From: Nocardia sp. NBC_01503
GTDB lineage: Bacteria; Actinomycetota; Actinomycetes; Mycobacteriales; Mycobacteriaceae
NCBI RefSeq assembly: GCF_036327755.1
Contig: NZ_CP109596.1
Location: 7,068,001-7,132,000 of the forward strand
Length of the DNA stretch: 64,000 nt
Direction: 5' to 3'
The translations under genes were made by a program, and so were the position numbers. This document shows positions 28,676-38,007 of this stretch, one piece after another. The notes beneath the pieces are model-generated. The model saw only the letters and a list, made by a program, of their open reading frames with translations, had not been told where the DNA came from and ran no database searches. The stretch's first letter is position 1. The number at the start of each line of letters is the position of its first letter.

Positions 28676-29030
28676 TGCGGGCTCCTCGTACAGCCGCACC
28701 GCTACCCGATCGGACGGCCCGGTCGGGGTCCGGCGGTCCTGTTGGCTAGTTCCAAACGGTACCGCCTCCCCGAGACTTTGGCGCCCAACTTGGGAGCCGT
28801 ACTCCGTCTCGTACGCGTAGTAACGTTCCCATGTCACCCGATTCCGGGAGTGCCCCAGGAGTTACCCCACCTCACTAAATCAGTTGTCACGACCGGCATT
28901 TGTGAGTTTGCACAAACCGGTCATCGCATATCTGCTTGATTGCCACTGGTATGGACCCGGCTTTGTGCGGTGTGCTGGATGCCACCTGGGGGGCGGTAGC
29001 GCTCTCGACAATGCGAGTCAGAGGTAGGTC
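28676..29030. other. 355-bp divergent promoter region glnA / fadD
   Basis: Holds promoters for both genes. Visible items are the glnA ribosome-binding site at 28682-28687, a large dyad at 28891-28922 (two stems, GACCGG and TTTGTG, with their complements), and the 78-bp module shared with the cocE-like promoter (28900-28977). No ORF is supported. Confidence 0.65.
28900..28977 (+). promoter_or_regulatory. 78-bp two-box regulatory module, copy 1 (fadD)
   Basis: TTG-N6-TGCACAA (28900-28915), a 47-bp spacer, then TTGTGCGGTGTGCTG (28963-28977). The same boxes with the same spacing occur at 32123-32200. The module ends 53 bp before the fadD start. See findings. Confidence 0.65.
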
Positions 29031-30833
29031 GTGAGTTCATCAAAGGTGTCGGCGGTGCAGCCGCGCACGCTGTGTGAGGCGTTCCAGGCCAATGTCGCGG
29101 CCTATCCCGATTGGGTCGCGCTGCGCACCCTCGGCGGTGCGCAGAGCATCACCTGGCGCGAATACGGTGAGCGGGTGCGGTCCATTGCCGCGGGCCTGGC
29201 CAAGCTGGGGATCGGGCACGGGGACACGGTGGCGATCATGCTCACCAATCGCCCGGAGTTCCACCTCTGCGATACCGCGATCCTGCACACCGGCGCGACG
29301 CCGTTCTCGGTGTACAACACCAATCCGGTGGATCTGCTGGTCTACCAGTTCGGCAATGCGGGCAACAAGGCCGTGATCTGTGAACGCCAGTTCGCACCGC
29401 AGATCCTGGCGGCGGTGGAGAAGGCCGCGGCACAGGGCATTACGGTCGAGCAGGTGATCTGCGTGGATGACGCGCCGGCTGGCACTCTGGCGCTGACCGC
29501 GGTGGAGGGCGACCCGGATCCGGAGTTCGATTTCGAGAAGTCCTGGCGCGCGGTGGATCCCGAGGATCTGCTCACCATCGTGTACACCTCCGGCACCACA
29601 GGACCGCCCAAGGGTGTCGAACTCACCCATACCAATTTCATCGAAAACGCTCGCGTGGTCGATGAATTCGGCGGCGGCGGGCCCGAGGACAAGGTTGTCT
29701 CGTACCTGCCGGACGCGCACGCGGCCAATCGCTGGTTCGCGCACTATCTCTCGATGACCAGGGGTGCGCAGATCACCACCTGCCCGGATCTCAAGCAGGT
29801 CGCCGAGGCGCTGGCGGAGGTGCATCCGTCGGTGTTCCTGGGTGTTCCCCGGGTGTGGGTGAAAGTCAAAGCGGCCCTGGAGGATCGCTTCGCCGCCGAG
29901 CCGAGTCCGGTGCGCCGCGCACTGGTGGACTGGGCGATTCGCACCGGCCGGGCGCGCGCCCGCGCGGTATCGGACGGCCGCGCGCAGGGCCTGTTCGACA
30001 CCGTCCAGTATCGCCTGGCCGATCGCCTGGTACTGGCCACGGTGCGAGAACGCCTGGGGCTGGACAAGGTTCGTGTCGCCGTCACCGGCTCCGCGCCCAT
30101 TCCGCCGGATACGCATGAGTTCTTCCTGGGTCTCGGTCTGCCGTTGTGCGAGGGGTACGGCATGACCGAATGCACCGCGGGCGCGACCGTGGGGCGTCCC
30201 CAGCGCATCAAGATCGGCACCGTCGGCACCGCACTACCCGGTGCGGAGGTGAAGATCGCGCAGGACGGTGAGGTGCTGGTACGCGGCCGCATGGTCATGC
30301 GCGGCTATCGCAACGCTCCGGACAAGACCGCCGAGACCGTCGACGCGGACGGCTGGCTGCACACCGGCGATATCGGCGAACTCGACGCCGAGGGCTTCCT
30401 GAAGATCGTCGACCGCAAGAAGGAACTCATCATCAACGCGGCGGGCAAGAATATGTCGCCGACCAATATCGAGAACACCATCACCGAGAACACCCCGCTC
30501 GCGGGCGCGGTCGCGGTGATCGGCGAGGCCCGCGCCTACAACACCGCGCTCATCTGCCTGGATCCGGAACTGGCGGCCGCCTTCGCCGAACGGCATCAGC
30601 TATCGGATCGAAGCATTGCCGGTCTGGCCCGGGACCCGGTCGTGCTGAAGTCGTTGCGGGAGGGCGTCGACGCGGCGAACGCCAAGCTCTCCCGGGTGGA
30701 GCAGATCAAGAAGTTCGCGGTGCTGCCCGATGTGTGGTTGCCGGGCAGCGATTGCCTCACCGCGACCGGAAAATTGAGGCGCAAACCGATAGCTATCGCA
30801 TACGCGGCTACTATCGACTCGCTGTACGGGTAA
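29031..30833 (+). CDS. Long-chain acyl-CoA ligase (FadD15-like AMP-binding enzyme)
   Basis: 600-residue ANL-superfamily enzyme that activates a fatty acid to its acyl-AMP and then acyl-CoA. The P-loop YTSGTTGPPKGVELTH is at about residue 187, GYGMTEC at about 376, the TGDIGELD hinge region at about 444, and the C-terminal Lys in TATGKLRR. GTG 29031 is preceded by an AGAGG ribosome-binding site. It lies 10 bp before the pucR gene, with which it is probably cotranscribed. Chain length of the substrate is not inferable. Confidence 0.9.
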   Translation: MSSSKVSAVQPRTLCEAFQANVAAYPDWVALRTLGGAQSITWREYGERVRSIAAGLAKLGIGHGDTVAIMLTNRPEFHLCDTAILHTGATPFSVYNTNPVDLLVYQFGNAGNKAVICERQFAPQILAAVEKAAAQGITVEQVICVDDAPAGTLALTAVEGDPDPEFDFEKSWRAVDPEDLLTIVYTSGTTGPPKGVELTHTNFIENARVVDEFGGGGPEDKVVSYLPDAHAANRWFAHYLSMTRGAQITTCPDLKQVAEALAEVHPSVFLGVPRVWVKVKAALEDRFAAEPSPVRRALVDWAIRTGRARARAVSDGRAQGLFDTVQYRLADRLVLATVRERLGLDKVRVAVTGSAPIPPDTHEFFLGLGLPLCEGYGMTECTAGATVGRPQRIKIGTVGTALPGAEVKIAQDGEVLVRGRMVMRGYRNAPDKTAETVDADGWLHTGDIGELDAEGFLKIVDRKKELIINAAGKNMSPTNIENTITENTPLAGAVAVIGEARAYNTALICLDPELAAAFAERHQLSDRSIAGLARDPVVLKSLREGVDAANAKLSRVEQIKKFAVLPDVWLPGSDCLTATGKLRRKPIAIAYAATIDSLYG

Positions 30834-30843
30834 TAGGGGAGTT

Positions 30844-32115
30844 ATGCGAGCGTTGAACAGGGACCGGGCGCTGGAACAGCTGTACCGGCGCGCGGTCGCG
30901 GTGCGGGAGGAATTCCCCGCCGCGATACCGCCGTATCGAACACTGCCGCACCCCTTGGTAGCCAGCGGGTTCGAGCGCGGTAGCAAACTCAATGTGGACC
31001 TGTTCTTCGAATTCCTGCGCACCGGAATCACCCCGGGCGAGGAGGAGACCCGCGAGGTGGTGGAGATCGCCCTGGGCCGGGTCCGGGACGGCGAACCCCT
31101 GGAAGAGGTGCTGGGGCGCTATCGCATCGCCGCGGAGTTCATCTGGTCGCATATTCGTGCCACCGCCGATGAGTCCGAACGCGAACTCCTCGCCGACGCC
31201 ACACTCCCGCTCCTGCACTACATCACCGTATTGACCGCCCGCATCGCCACCGCGTGCGTGCATCGCGCGCACGACCCGCGCTGGGAACTCCTCGAACGCC
31301 GACGCGCGATCGCCGACGCCTTGCTCACCGGGCGTGATCCGATCGAATGGGCCGACGAACCCGCGATCGCGGTCCCGGATGCCTTCGTCATCGCGGTCTT
31401 CCGCCTGAGTTCGGCGCGTATCGCCGACACCGGCGATCTGCGCCACCGGATCGAGGCCATCCCCGGGGTGTTCCTCCGCCTGGACAGTGGCGGCTGGACC
31501 GCGCTACTACCCCTGCACCCTGGCGATGACGGCACCGCCACCACCGCGGCCCTCACCGCCCGCCTGCAACCGGCCCATGCCGACCAGCGCGAAACCCGGC
31601 AACCCGGCACCGTGACCGCTCGATCCGCCTCGGACACCAATCAGGCCGCCCCGCACTCCGATTCGCCCGCATGCGCAAACAAACCAGCGCCGTTCTGGGT
31701 CGGCGTCGCGGTCGCCTCCGCGCGCGCCGAAGTCCCCGCGCTCTTCGCCGAGGCCCGCATGCTCGCCGAATTGGGCCGCTGCCTGGAGCGCCCGCAAATG
31801 CTCTGCCGCCGCGCCGATCTCATGTTCGAGTACACCGTCGCGGCGGGCGGTTCCGCCCGCGCGGGCCTGGCCGCGGTACTGCTCCCACTCGACCCGCAGC
31901 CGCTACTGGCGGAGACCTTGGCGGTCTTCGTGGACAGCGGCTTCAACCAGTTGGCGACGGCCCGCCTGTTGAACATCCACCGCAATACGGTCACCTACCG
32001 CCTGGCCCGCATCCACGAACTCACCGGTCTGGACCCGCACCGACCCATCGATGCCATGACGCTGTCCGCGGCCCGCATTGCCCGCCGCCTCGAATCCGCC
32101 GCCTTCGCCCCGTAA
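30844..32115 (+). CDS. PucR/CdaR family transcriptional regulator
   Basis: 423 residues. The N-terminal half is a sensor domain of the RsbRD-like type (GITPGEEETREVVEIALGRV). The middle is GGDEF-like and degenerate, and the C-terminal HTH is VFVDSGFNQLATARLLNIHRNTVTYRLARI, the PucR signature. It sits 10 bp after fadD and upstream of the cocE-like gene. Both of those promoters carry the same two-box module, making this protein the first candidate to bind it. Confidence 0.88.
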   Translation: MRALNRDRALEQLYRRAVAVREEFPAAIPPYRTLPHPLVASGFERGSKLNVDLFFEFLRTGITPGEEETREVVEIALGRVRDGEPLEEVLGRYRIAAEFIWSHIRATADESERELLADATLPLLHYITVLTARIATACVHRAHDPRWELLERRRAIADALLTGRDPIEWADEPAIAVPDAFVIAVFRLSSARIADTGDLRHRIEAIPGVFLRLDSGGWTALLPLHPGDDGTATTAALTARLQPAHADQRETRQPGTVTARSASDTNQAAPHSDSPACANKPAPFWVGVAVASARAEVPALFAEARMLAELGRCLERPQMLCRRADLMFEYTVAAGGSARAGLAAVLLPLDPQPLLAETLAVFVDSGFNQLATARLLNIHRNTVTYRLARIHELTGLDPHRPIDAMTLSAARIARRLESAAFAP

Positions 32116-32122
32116 CTCGACC

Positions 32123-32200
32123 TTGGTCGAGTGCACAAGGAGCCGGGCCGGAGTCTTGGGGATTGGCGGTGGTCGCGGGTGGGGCTTGTGCGGTGTGCTG
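32123..32200 (+). promoter_or_regulatory. 78-bp two-box regulatory module, copy 2 (cocE-like)
   Basis: TTG-N6-TGCACAA (32123-32138), 47-bp spacer, TTGTGCGGTGTGCTG (32186-32200). It lies just after the pucR stop and 68 bp before the TTG start of the hydrolase gene. Box order, orientation and spacing equal those at 28900-28977. Confidence 0.65.
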
Positions 32201-32268
32201 AAGTCCGACGACGAGGTCGCGGGGCGAGATGCCCGACGGCCTTTTGACCATCCGCAGAAGGTAGATCG

Positions 32269-34329
32269 TTGAGCAGCAAGTCACGGCCGCCCCGCCGGTG
32301 CCGTCTGGCCCCCCTCGCGGTCGCGGGATTCTCCGCGCTCGCCATGACCGTATCCAGCTCCACCTTCGCGGGGGCGGTGCCCACCACCGGGCCGGTGCCG
32401 ACCGCGCCGGTGAACTTCGGGCTGCCCGCCGACTACGCGGCGACGCCCGCTCCGTACGGCGTGAGTTATGAACTCGGACACGTGGTTCCGCTCTCCGATG
32501 GCACCCAATTGCAGGCCGAGGTGCGGTACCCGACCGATCCGGCGACCGGACAGCGCGCGACCGGACCCTTCCCGGTGGTGGTCAACTTCACCACCTACGG
32601 CGCGGTCACCAGTGCCCTCACCGCGGTGCTGACCAGTGTCATCGACGAACTGCACCTCCAGTTGCCGGATCAGATCAAAGACGTTCGGCGCGTGATCAAT
32701 CAGGCCACCAGTGCGCAGGACATGCTGGTGCGGCACGGCTATATCGAGGTGATCGCGGATGTGCGCGGCACCGGCGGCTCCACGGGGGCGTGGAATCCCG
32801 CGTCCCGCCAGGACGGGATCGACGGTGTGCAGCTGGTGGATTGGGCGGCCGGGCTACCGGGCTCCAATGGCAAGGTCGGCATGTACGGGTATTCGTTCCC
32901 GGCCCTGAGCGCACTGCGCACGGCCGAGGCGGTCGGCCCCGATTCGCCGTTGAAAGCCATTGTGCCCATGGCGATGCCGAACAATATCTTCAATGAGGTA
33001 CTCGGCCACGACGGTATGATGAGCCCGATCCTGCTCACCGCGATCTCGCTCATGGTGCCGTATCTGAGCCTGATGGGCCCGTTCATGACCGCGGTGGTGT
33101 CACCGCAGACCTTCGTGAAATCGCTGGTGGATCATATTCAGGCGCTGGTGTCCTCGGACTCCACCATCAAACTGCTGTTGGAGGCGTACGCGGGCGGGCC
33201 TTTGGCCTATGACACCTCGTGGTGGCAGGAGCGCCGCTTCGAGACCGACCTGCACAATCTCGTCGACAACGGCATCGCCATGTACCAGGTGGGCGGGCTG
33301 TGGGACCTGTATCAGGAGGGTCCGTTCCGCAATTACGCTCAGCTGCAGAATCTTTCGGCCGGACGCGATCAGTTCGCGCCGATGGCGGGCGATCAGAGGT
33401 CCGACGGGCGTTACCAATTGCTCATGGGCCCTTGGTATCACGTGGGATTGGGCGTCGGCCCGGGTTCGCGACTGGACACCGATATGATCACCCTGGCCTG
33501 GTTCGACCGCTGGCTCAAGGATATTCCGAACGGCGTCGAGAATACCGATAAGCCGCTGCACGTCATCGATCCGGGCAATAATGCCGCCGATGCCGCGCGG
33601 TATCCGTTCGAGCAGACCACCGTGGTACAGCGCTTCTTCGATGGCAATCGACTCACCGCGCAGCCCCCGACGGTGACCGATGCCGCCGATCGGCTGGACT
33701 ACTCCGGTATCGACAATCTGTGCAACAGGCAGAGTTTGGGCCAGTACACCGCGGGTCTGCTCGACTTCGTCTTCCGCGTCTTCACCGCCTACAACCCCTG
33801 CACGGAGCAGGCGCTGGAGCCGACGGCGGGCCTGAGGTACACCGGCGATCCGGTGACCGAGCCGACCGTGCTGGCCGGACCGTCGAGTGTGGGCCTGTAC
33901 GCCTCCTCCACCGGCACCGATGCGGCCTTCCAGGTGTGGCTGGACGATGTGGCGCCGGACGGCTCGGCCGTGAATATCACCGGCGGTTCGCAATTGGCGA
34001 GTCAGCGCACGCTGAGCGAGGACAAGACCTGGCGCACTCCGGACGGCACCGTGTACGCCCCCGAGCACGCCCTGCTCCAGGAGAATCAGCGGTTGCTCAC
34101 GCCCGGTGAGGTGGTGAAGGTGGATATCAAGCTGCGCCCCACCTTCTACCGGCTGGAGCCGGGTCACGCCCTGCGCCTGCGCATTTCGACCGGCACCTTC
34201 CCCTCGACCATGCCGATTCCGACGGATCTGCCGCGCCTGCTGGGCACTTCGCAGCAGTTGCAGCGCAATTCGGTGTGGCCGTCCAGCCTGGTGCTGCCGC
34301 TCGCACCGGCGGGTGCGCTCACGCACTGA
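32269..34329 (+). CDS. Secreted CocE/NonD-type (S15) alpha/beta hydrolase
   Basis: 686 residues. An N-terminal signal peptide (cluster of Arg, hydrophobic core, cleavage near FAGAVP) predicts export. The alpha/beta-hydrolase core has VRGTGGSTG and the nucleophile elbow GYSFPA (Ser209); GPWYHVG supplies the likely catalytic His391. The C-terminal jelly-roll is the X-Pro dipeptidyl-peptidase C domain (VKVDIKLRPTFYRLEPGHALRLRIS). Members are acyl esterases or peptidases. The start is TTG 32269, with AAGG 9 nt upstream. The 78-bp module precedes it and a terminator follows. Confidence 0.88.
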   Translation: MSSKSRPPRRCRLAPLAVAGFSALAMTVSSSTFAGAVPTTGPVPTAPVNFGLPADYAATPAPYGVSYELGHVVPLSDGTQLQAEVRYPTDPATGQRATGPFPVVVNFTTYGAVTSALTAVLTSVIDELHLQLPDQIKDVRRVINQATSAQDMLVRHGYIEVIADVRGTGGSTGAWNPASRQDGIDGVQLVDWAAGLPGSNGKVGMYGYSFPALSALRTAEAVGPDSPLKAIVPMAMPNNIFNEVLGHDGMMSPILLTAISLMVPYLSLMGPFMTAVVSPQTFVKSLVDHIQALVSSDSTIKLLLEAYAGGPLAYDTSWWQERRFETDLHNLVDNGIAMYQVGGLWDLYQEGPFRNYAQLQNLSAGRDQFAPMAGDQRSDGRYQLLMGPWYHVGLGVGPGSRLDTDMITLAWFDRWLKDIPNGVENTDKPLHVIDPGNNAADAARYPFEQTTVVQRFFDGNRLTAQPPTVTDAADRLDYSGIDNLCNRQSLGQYTAGLLDFVFRVFTAYNPCTEQALEPTAGLRYTGDPVTEPTVLAGPSSVGLYASSTGTDAAFQVWLDDVAPDGSAVNITGGSQLASQRTLSEDKTWRTPDGTVYAPEHALLQENQRLLTPGEVVKVDIKLRPTFYRLEPGHALRLRISTGTFPSTMPIPTDLPRLLGTSQQLQRNSVWPSSLVLPLAPAGALTH

Positions 34330-34362
34330 GCGCGCATCCATGAACCCGGGGGGACCGGGGAT

Positions 34363-34397
34363 GGGTGGTACGGCCGGTCGCCGCCGCCGTACCACCC
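34363..34397 (+). terminator. Terminator of the CocE-like gene
   Basis: Perfect 12-bp stem (34363-34374 with 34386-34397) with an 11-nt loop and a short TTC tail, 33 bp past the stop. Confidence 0.7.
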
Positions 34398-34423
34398 TTC
34401 GCGTACCGGGCGCGATCCATTGA

Positions 34424-34873
34424 CACCCGCCTTTTCGAGCGCCAAGTCGGACGGCGATTAACCTGCCTGAGACAGAAGAGGCAGCAGTGGCGCTGATCGC
34501 CGAATTCGACGGCACCGCATACCCTTACGCCCTCGATGTATCGGATGAGGCCGCCGTGCGGGCGCACGCCGATCAGGTGGCCGCGCTACACGGCGTCCCC
34601 GACGTACTGGTCAACAACGCGGGCGCCGCCCAGGCTGCGCCGTTCCCGCGCACCCCCGGCGAGAGCTTCAAACGGGTGCTGGATATCAACCTGTTCGGCG
34701 TCGTCCACGACTCCCGCGCCTTCGGCACACTCATGGCCGAGCGCGGCCTGGCTCAGACAATTATCTACTTCGCCGCTGCGACTACTGAAAACGGCTGCCG
34801 GAATCGCCATTCCGGGCAGCTGTCGATCAAATCCCATGCCCGGTATGCCTACCCGTGGCGATCGGCCGCATGA
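34424..34873 (+). pseudogene. Decayed short-chain dehydrogenase remnant
   Basis: The open frame contains the middle of an SDR: ETEEAAVALIAEFDGTAYPY, LDVSDEAAVRAHADQV, the DVLVNNAGAAQ motif and VLDINLFGVVHDSRAFG. The nucleotide-binding GxxxGxG N-terminus is missing, and the sequence upstream of 34469 is only faintly SDR-like. After RGLAQTII the family pattern is lost, including the catalytic YxxxK. A GTG at 34487 could start a 128-residue product but would not make a working enzyme. The pattern resembles the SDR half of EphD-like proteins. Confidence 0.75.
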
Positions 34874-34906
34874 CACACTGAGACACCCGATCTTGGGAGG
34901 TCCTCG

Positions 34907-36358
34907 ATGCTCGAACCGCGCCAGGGCGGTCTCCGCCGACTGCGCCGCCGCAGCGATCCGGAGGCGACCGGACAACCGCCGACGCGTGCGGCGGTGCGCA
35001 ATGCCAAGATCGTCACACTGCCGGTGGCGTATGCGGCACGTCGTGCGGGCGGACTCGGCCGCCGCGCCATGGGACAGCCCAGACACGGGGTGGAGATCGA
35101 TATCCAGGCCCGCACCGCGCAGCATATGTTCGAGGTGCTGGGTGAGCTCAAGGGCTGCGCGACCAAATTCGGTCAGCTGCTCGCACTCTACGAACTCGCA
35201 CTGCCGCCGGAGTTGAGCGAGCCCTATCAGGAGGCGTTGAGCCGTCTACAGGACTCCGCCCCTGCCATGCTCCCCGGCGCGGTATCGGCCGCCATGGCCG
35301 CGAACATGGGGCCGGAGTGGCGGGATCGCTTCTGCGACTTCGCTCTTCGCTCCAGCGCGGCCGCCTCGGTGGGCCAGGTGCATCGCGCGGTTTGGGAGGA
35401 CGGGCGGGCGGTGGCGGTCAAGCTCATGTACCCCGGTGCACGCGAATCGGTGCACTCCGATCTCGAGCAGATTCGCCGGCTCGCGCCGCTGGCCACCGTC
35501 TTCGCGCCCGGCGCGGATACCCGTGCGCTCGCCGACGCCTTCGCCGACTGCATCAGCGATGAGCTCGACTACGCGAAAGAGGCCGAGACACAGCGCGTCT
35601 TCGCGGACGCCTACGCCGACGATCCGGATTTCGTGGTACCCGGCATCGTGCATCAGGAGGGTGATGTCCTGGTCAGCGAGTGGCTCGACGGGATCCCACT
35701 CTCCCGCGTCATCGCCACCGGCGCACAGCAGGAGAAGGATCGAATCGGGCTGCTGGTCCTGCGATTCGTGATGTCCAGCTCGGTGCGCACCGGAATGCTC
35801 TACTCCGATCCACATCCGGGGAACTTCCGGGTGCTGCGGGACGGCCGCCTGGGTGTGGTGGATTTCGGCGCCTGCCCGGTCTTTCCGATCGGGTTTCCCG
35901 AGGTCGTCGGTGATCTCGCCGATGCCGCCTTCAACGGCGTGGACGCCGATGTCGAGGCGGCGATGCGCAGGCACGGGTTCATTGCCGACGGCCAGGACTT
36001 CGATATCGTGGCGCTGCGCGCCGTGGCCGAACCCATTCGGGAAATGTTCTTCCCGCACACCATTCGGCTGACCAAACCCTGGCTGCGTGAGCAGGTCCGC
36101 CGGTCCATCGAACCCAGTCTGTCGAATGTGGGCAGGCAGCTCACCTCACCACCGGAGTACACGCCGATCGGGCGCGCCATTCTGGCGACCGTCGGCGTAT
36201 TGGCGCAGCTGGGTACCGAGGGGCCGCTGCGGGACGAATTATCCACGGCCCTACCGGGATTCGCGCAGGCGCTGGAGCGTTTCCATCTCGGGGAGGGTAT
36301 GCGGCGGCCGGTTACAGATGCATCAGATTCGGCCACACCTGTGACCATGAATTCTTGA
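34907..36358 (+). CDS. ABC1/AarF (UbiB-like) atypical kinase family protein
   Basis: 483 residues. Family motifs are KGCATKFGQLLALYE (KxGQ-type helix), SAAASVGQVHRAVWEDGRAVAVKLMYPG (Ala-rich loop and the conserved Lys), ELDYAKEAETQR, SDPHPGNFRVL and VVDFGACPVF (kinase-like DFG). UbiB/ABC1 proteins support lipid or quinone metabolism as ATPases. The actinobacterial members are uncharacterised to my knowledge. The last 47 bp overlap the end of the convergent glycosyltransferase gene. Confidence 0.9.
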   Translation: MLEPRQGGLRRLRRRSDPEATGQPPTRAAVRNAKIVTLPVAYAARRAGGLGRRAMGQPRHGVEIDIQARTAQHMFEVLGELKGCATKFGQLLALYELALPPELSEPYQEALSRLQDSAPAMLPGAVSAAMAANMGPEWRDRFCDFALRSSAAASVGQVHRAVWEDGRAVAVKLMYPGARESVHSDLEQIRRLAPLATVFAPGADTRALADAFADCISDELDYAKEAETQRVFADAYADDPDFVVPGIVHQEGDVLVSEWLDGIPLSRVIATGAQQEKDRIGLLVLRFVMSSSVRTGMLYSDPHPGNFRVLRDGRLGVVDFGACPVFPIGFPEVVGDLADAAFNGVDADVEAAMRRHGFIADGQDFDIVALRAVAEPIREMFFPHTIRLTKPWLREQVRRSIEPSLSNVGRQLTSPPEYTPIGRAILATVGVLAQLGTEGPLRDELSTALPGFAQALERFHLGEGMRRPVTDASDSATPVTMNS

Positions 36359-37865
36359 GCCCGCCGCATTTCCAGATCGTCACATCCTGGGTATTGCCGG
36401 AGAATCCGATCCGGGTATTCACCTTTCCGACCGGCTCCACATGCTCGAACTGATAGTGCATGAACGCTTCGTAGCCGCCGACGGCGATGACCGCGGTGGC
36501 ATCGTCCGGTGGGGCGCCGAAGTAACCGAAGCCACGGCTCGGGCTGTAGATGGGCGGGAGCTGATCGCGGCCGAGTTCATCCAATGCGCTTGCCTGCCAG
36601 TAGGTGTCGGCGAGGATGACGGCCTTGGATCGCTCCTGCGGGGTGAGCCCGTTGTAGACGCGCTCCACCTCATCGGTGAGTTCATGCCAGCCGAATGAGC
36701 CGTAGACGCCGATATTGATGGCGGCCTCGGCGTCATCGGCGGGTGGACGCACCTGATCGGCGGATCGCCACGGGGTCGAATACAGCACGAAAGCCGTTGC
36801 GCCCAAAGATAATACCGTGATGACGGCAATGAGCGCCCGCCGCAGATCGGTGCGCATGCGCTCGGCGGTGGCGACCACGCCGACCGCGCCCGCCGCGATC
36901 AGCACGCCGTACATTCCGGCCGCGTAGTAGATGCGCCCGCCGGTGATCAGGAAGGCCAGATACAGCAGGATGAGGGTCGCGCCGAGAAAACGGTAGGGCC
37001 GCAACGACTCCCATGCAAGCAGCACCCAGACACCCCACAGCAGCAGGAGTGCGCCCAGGAATCCGGCCAGGCTCACCGACATGGGCACGAACATGAGCCG
37101 CCCGCCCAGAATCCCCTGCTCGGCGCCGATGACGCGGCCCATCTCGAGCTGCGGCCAGTCGTGATGGGCCTGCCACAGCAACTCCGGCACCGTCGTGATC
37201 ACCACGATCGCGCCGCCGAGCCACAGCAGCGGGCGGCGCACCAGTTCGCGCGGTCCGAAGACCAGACTGCTCGCGGCGGCCGCCAGCCAGAAGAAGGGGA
37301 TCAGCCATTTGACCTGCATATCGACCGCGGTGACCAGTGCGGCGGCCAGCAGCAGCCAGTCATTGCGGGTGCGCACCCAGCGCACCACCAGCCAGGTGAT
37401 GATCACCCACAGCGCGGTATCGACCGCGTTCGTGGTGAGCATGGTGCCCTGGAGCAGCAGGAACGGGGAGGTGGCGTAGCCGAGGGCGGCGAGCACCTGC
37501 GCCCAGGCGTCACCACCGAATTCGCGGGCGAGCAAGGCGCACAGGATGATCGCGGTGACGGTCAATGCCACCGCGGGCAATCGCAGCACGAAGTACGAGC
37601 CGGGCGCGATGGTGTCCATCAGCCGCGCCAGCAGCGGCAATACCGGCCCCTGATCCGCGTACCCGAATGAGGGCCGTCGCCCCGCCGCCAGGAAGTACAG
37701 CTCGTCGCCGAAGTAGCCGTACCGGGTCGCGGAGAGCAGCAACACCACAGCAGCCGAGAGGGCGACCGCCGCGACGGCCTTCCACGCCACCGCCGGGCGA
37801 TCCGGTTCCGCCCGGTGCCGCCCGGGAGAACTCGACTGGGCCGAACCATCCACCACATCGGTCAA
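36312..37865 (-). CDS. Family-39 glycosyltransferase (ArnT/PMT-like), copy 1
   Basis: About 517 residues with 10-12 transmembrane helices. The first extracytoplasmic loop has the acidic pair in YFGDELYFLAAG, followed by YADQGP, then VDTALWVIITWLVVRWVRTR. Such GT-C enzymes move sugars from polyprenyl-phosphate carriers to envelope acceptors. TTG 37865 is preferred because AGGAG lies 7-8 nt upstream; GTG 37955 is an alternative. It is a close paralogue of the gene at 41633-43156, and both end with a similar IYSPxRGFGYFG domain. Confidence 0.85.
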   Translation of the reverse strand: MTDVVDGSAQSSSPGRHRAEPDRPAVAWKAVAAVALSAAVVLLLSATRYGYFGDELYFLAAGRRPSFGYADQGPVLPLLARLMDTIAPGSYFVLRLPAVALTVTAIILCALLAREFGGDAWAQVLAALGYATSPFLLLQGTMLTTNAVDTALWVIITWLVVRWVRTRNDWLLLAAALVTAVDMQVKWLIPFFWLAAAASSLVFGPRELVRRPLLWLGGAIVVITTVPELLWQAHHDWPQLEMGRVIGAEQGILGGRLMFVPMSVSLAGFLGALLLLWGVWVLLAWESLRPYRFLGATLILLYLAFLITGGRIYYAAGMYGVLIAAGAVGVVATAERMRTDLRRALIAVITVLSLGATAFVLYSTPWRSADQVRPPADDAEAAINIGVYGSFGWHELTDEVERVYNGLTPQERSKAVILADTYWQASALDELGRDQLPPIYSPSRGFGYFGAPPDDATAVIAVGGYEAFMHYQFEHVEPVGKVNTRIGFSGNTQDVTIWKCGGLKNSWSQVWPNLMHL

Positions 37866-38007
37866 CAGCGTGCTCCTGCCCGGCGAGGTACTGCGCGGCC
37901 TGATCAATACGGTCGCCAGCAAATCTACAGCTTCGCCGTCGGCCCGTCCGCACACGAAACACCGAGCGCCCGCCGATCACCCCCGCGGCCCGCGCTGAGC
38001 CGCTCCC

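Noticed and set aside
28760-28880. Possible GlnR box upstream of glnA
   Set aside because: GTGAC- and GTTAC-like words occur, but their spacing does not fit the GTnAC-n6-GAAAC pattern; too weak to report as a site.
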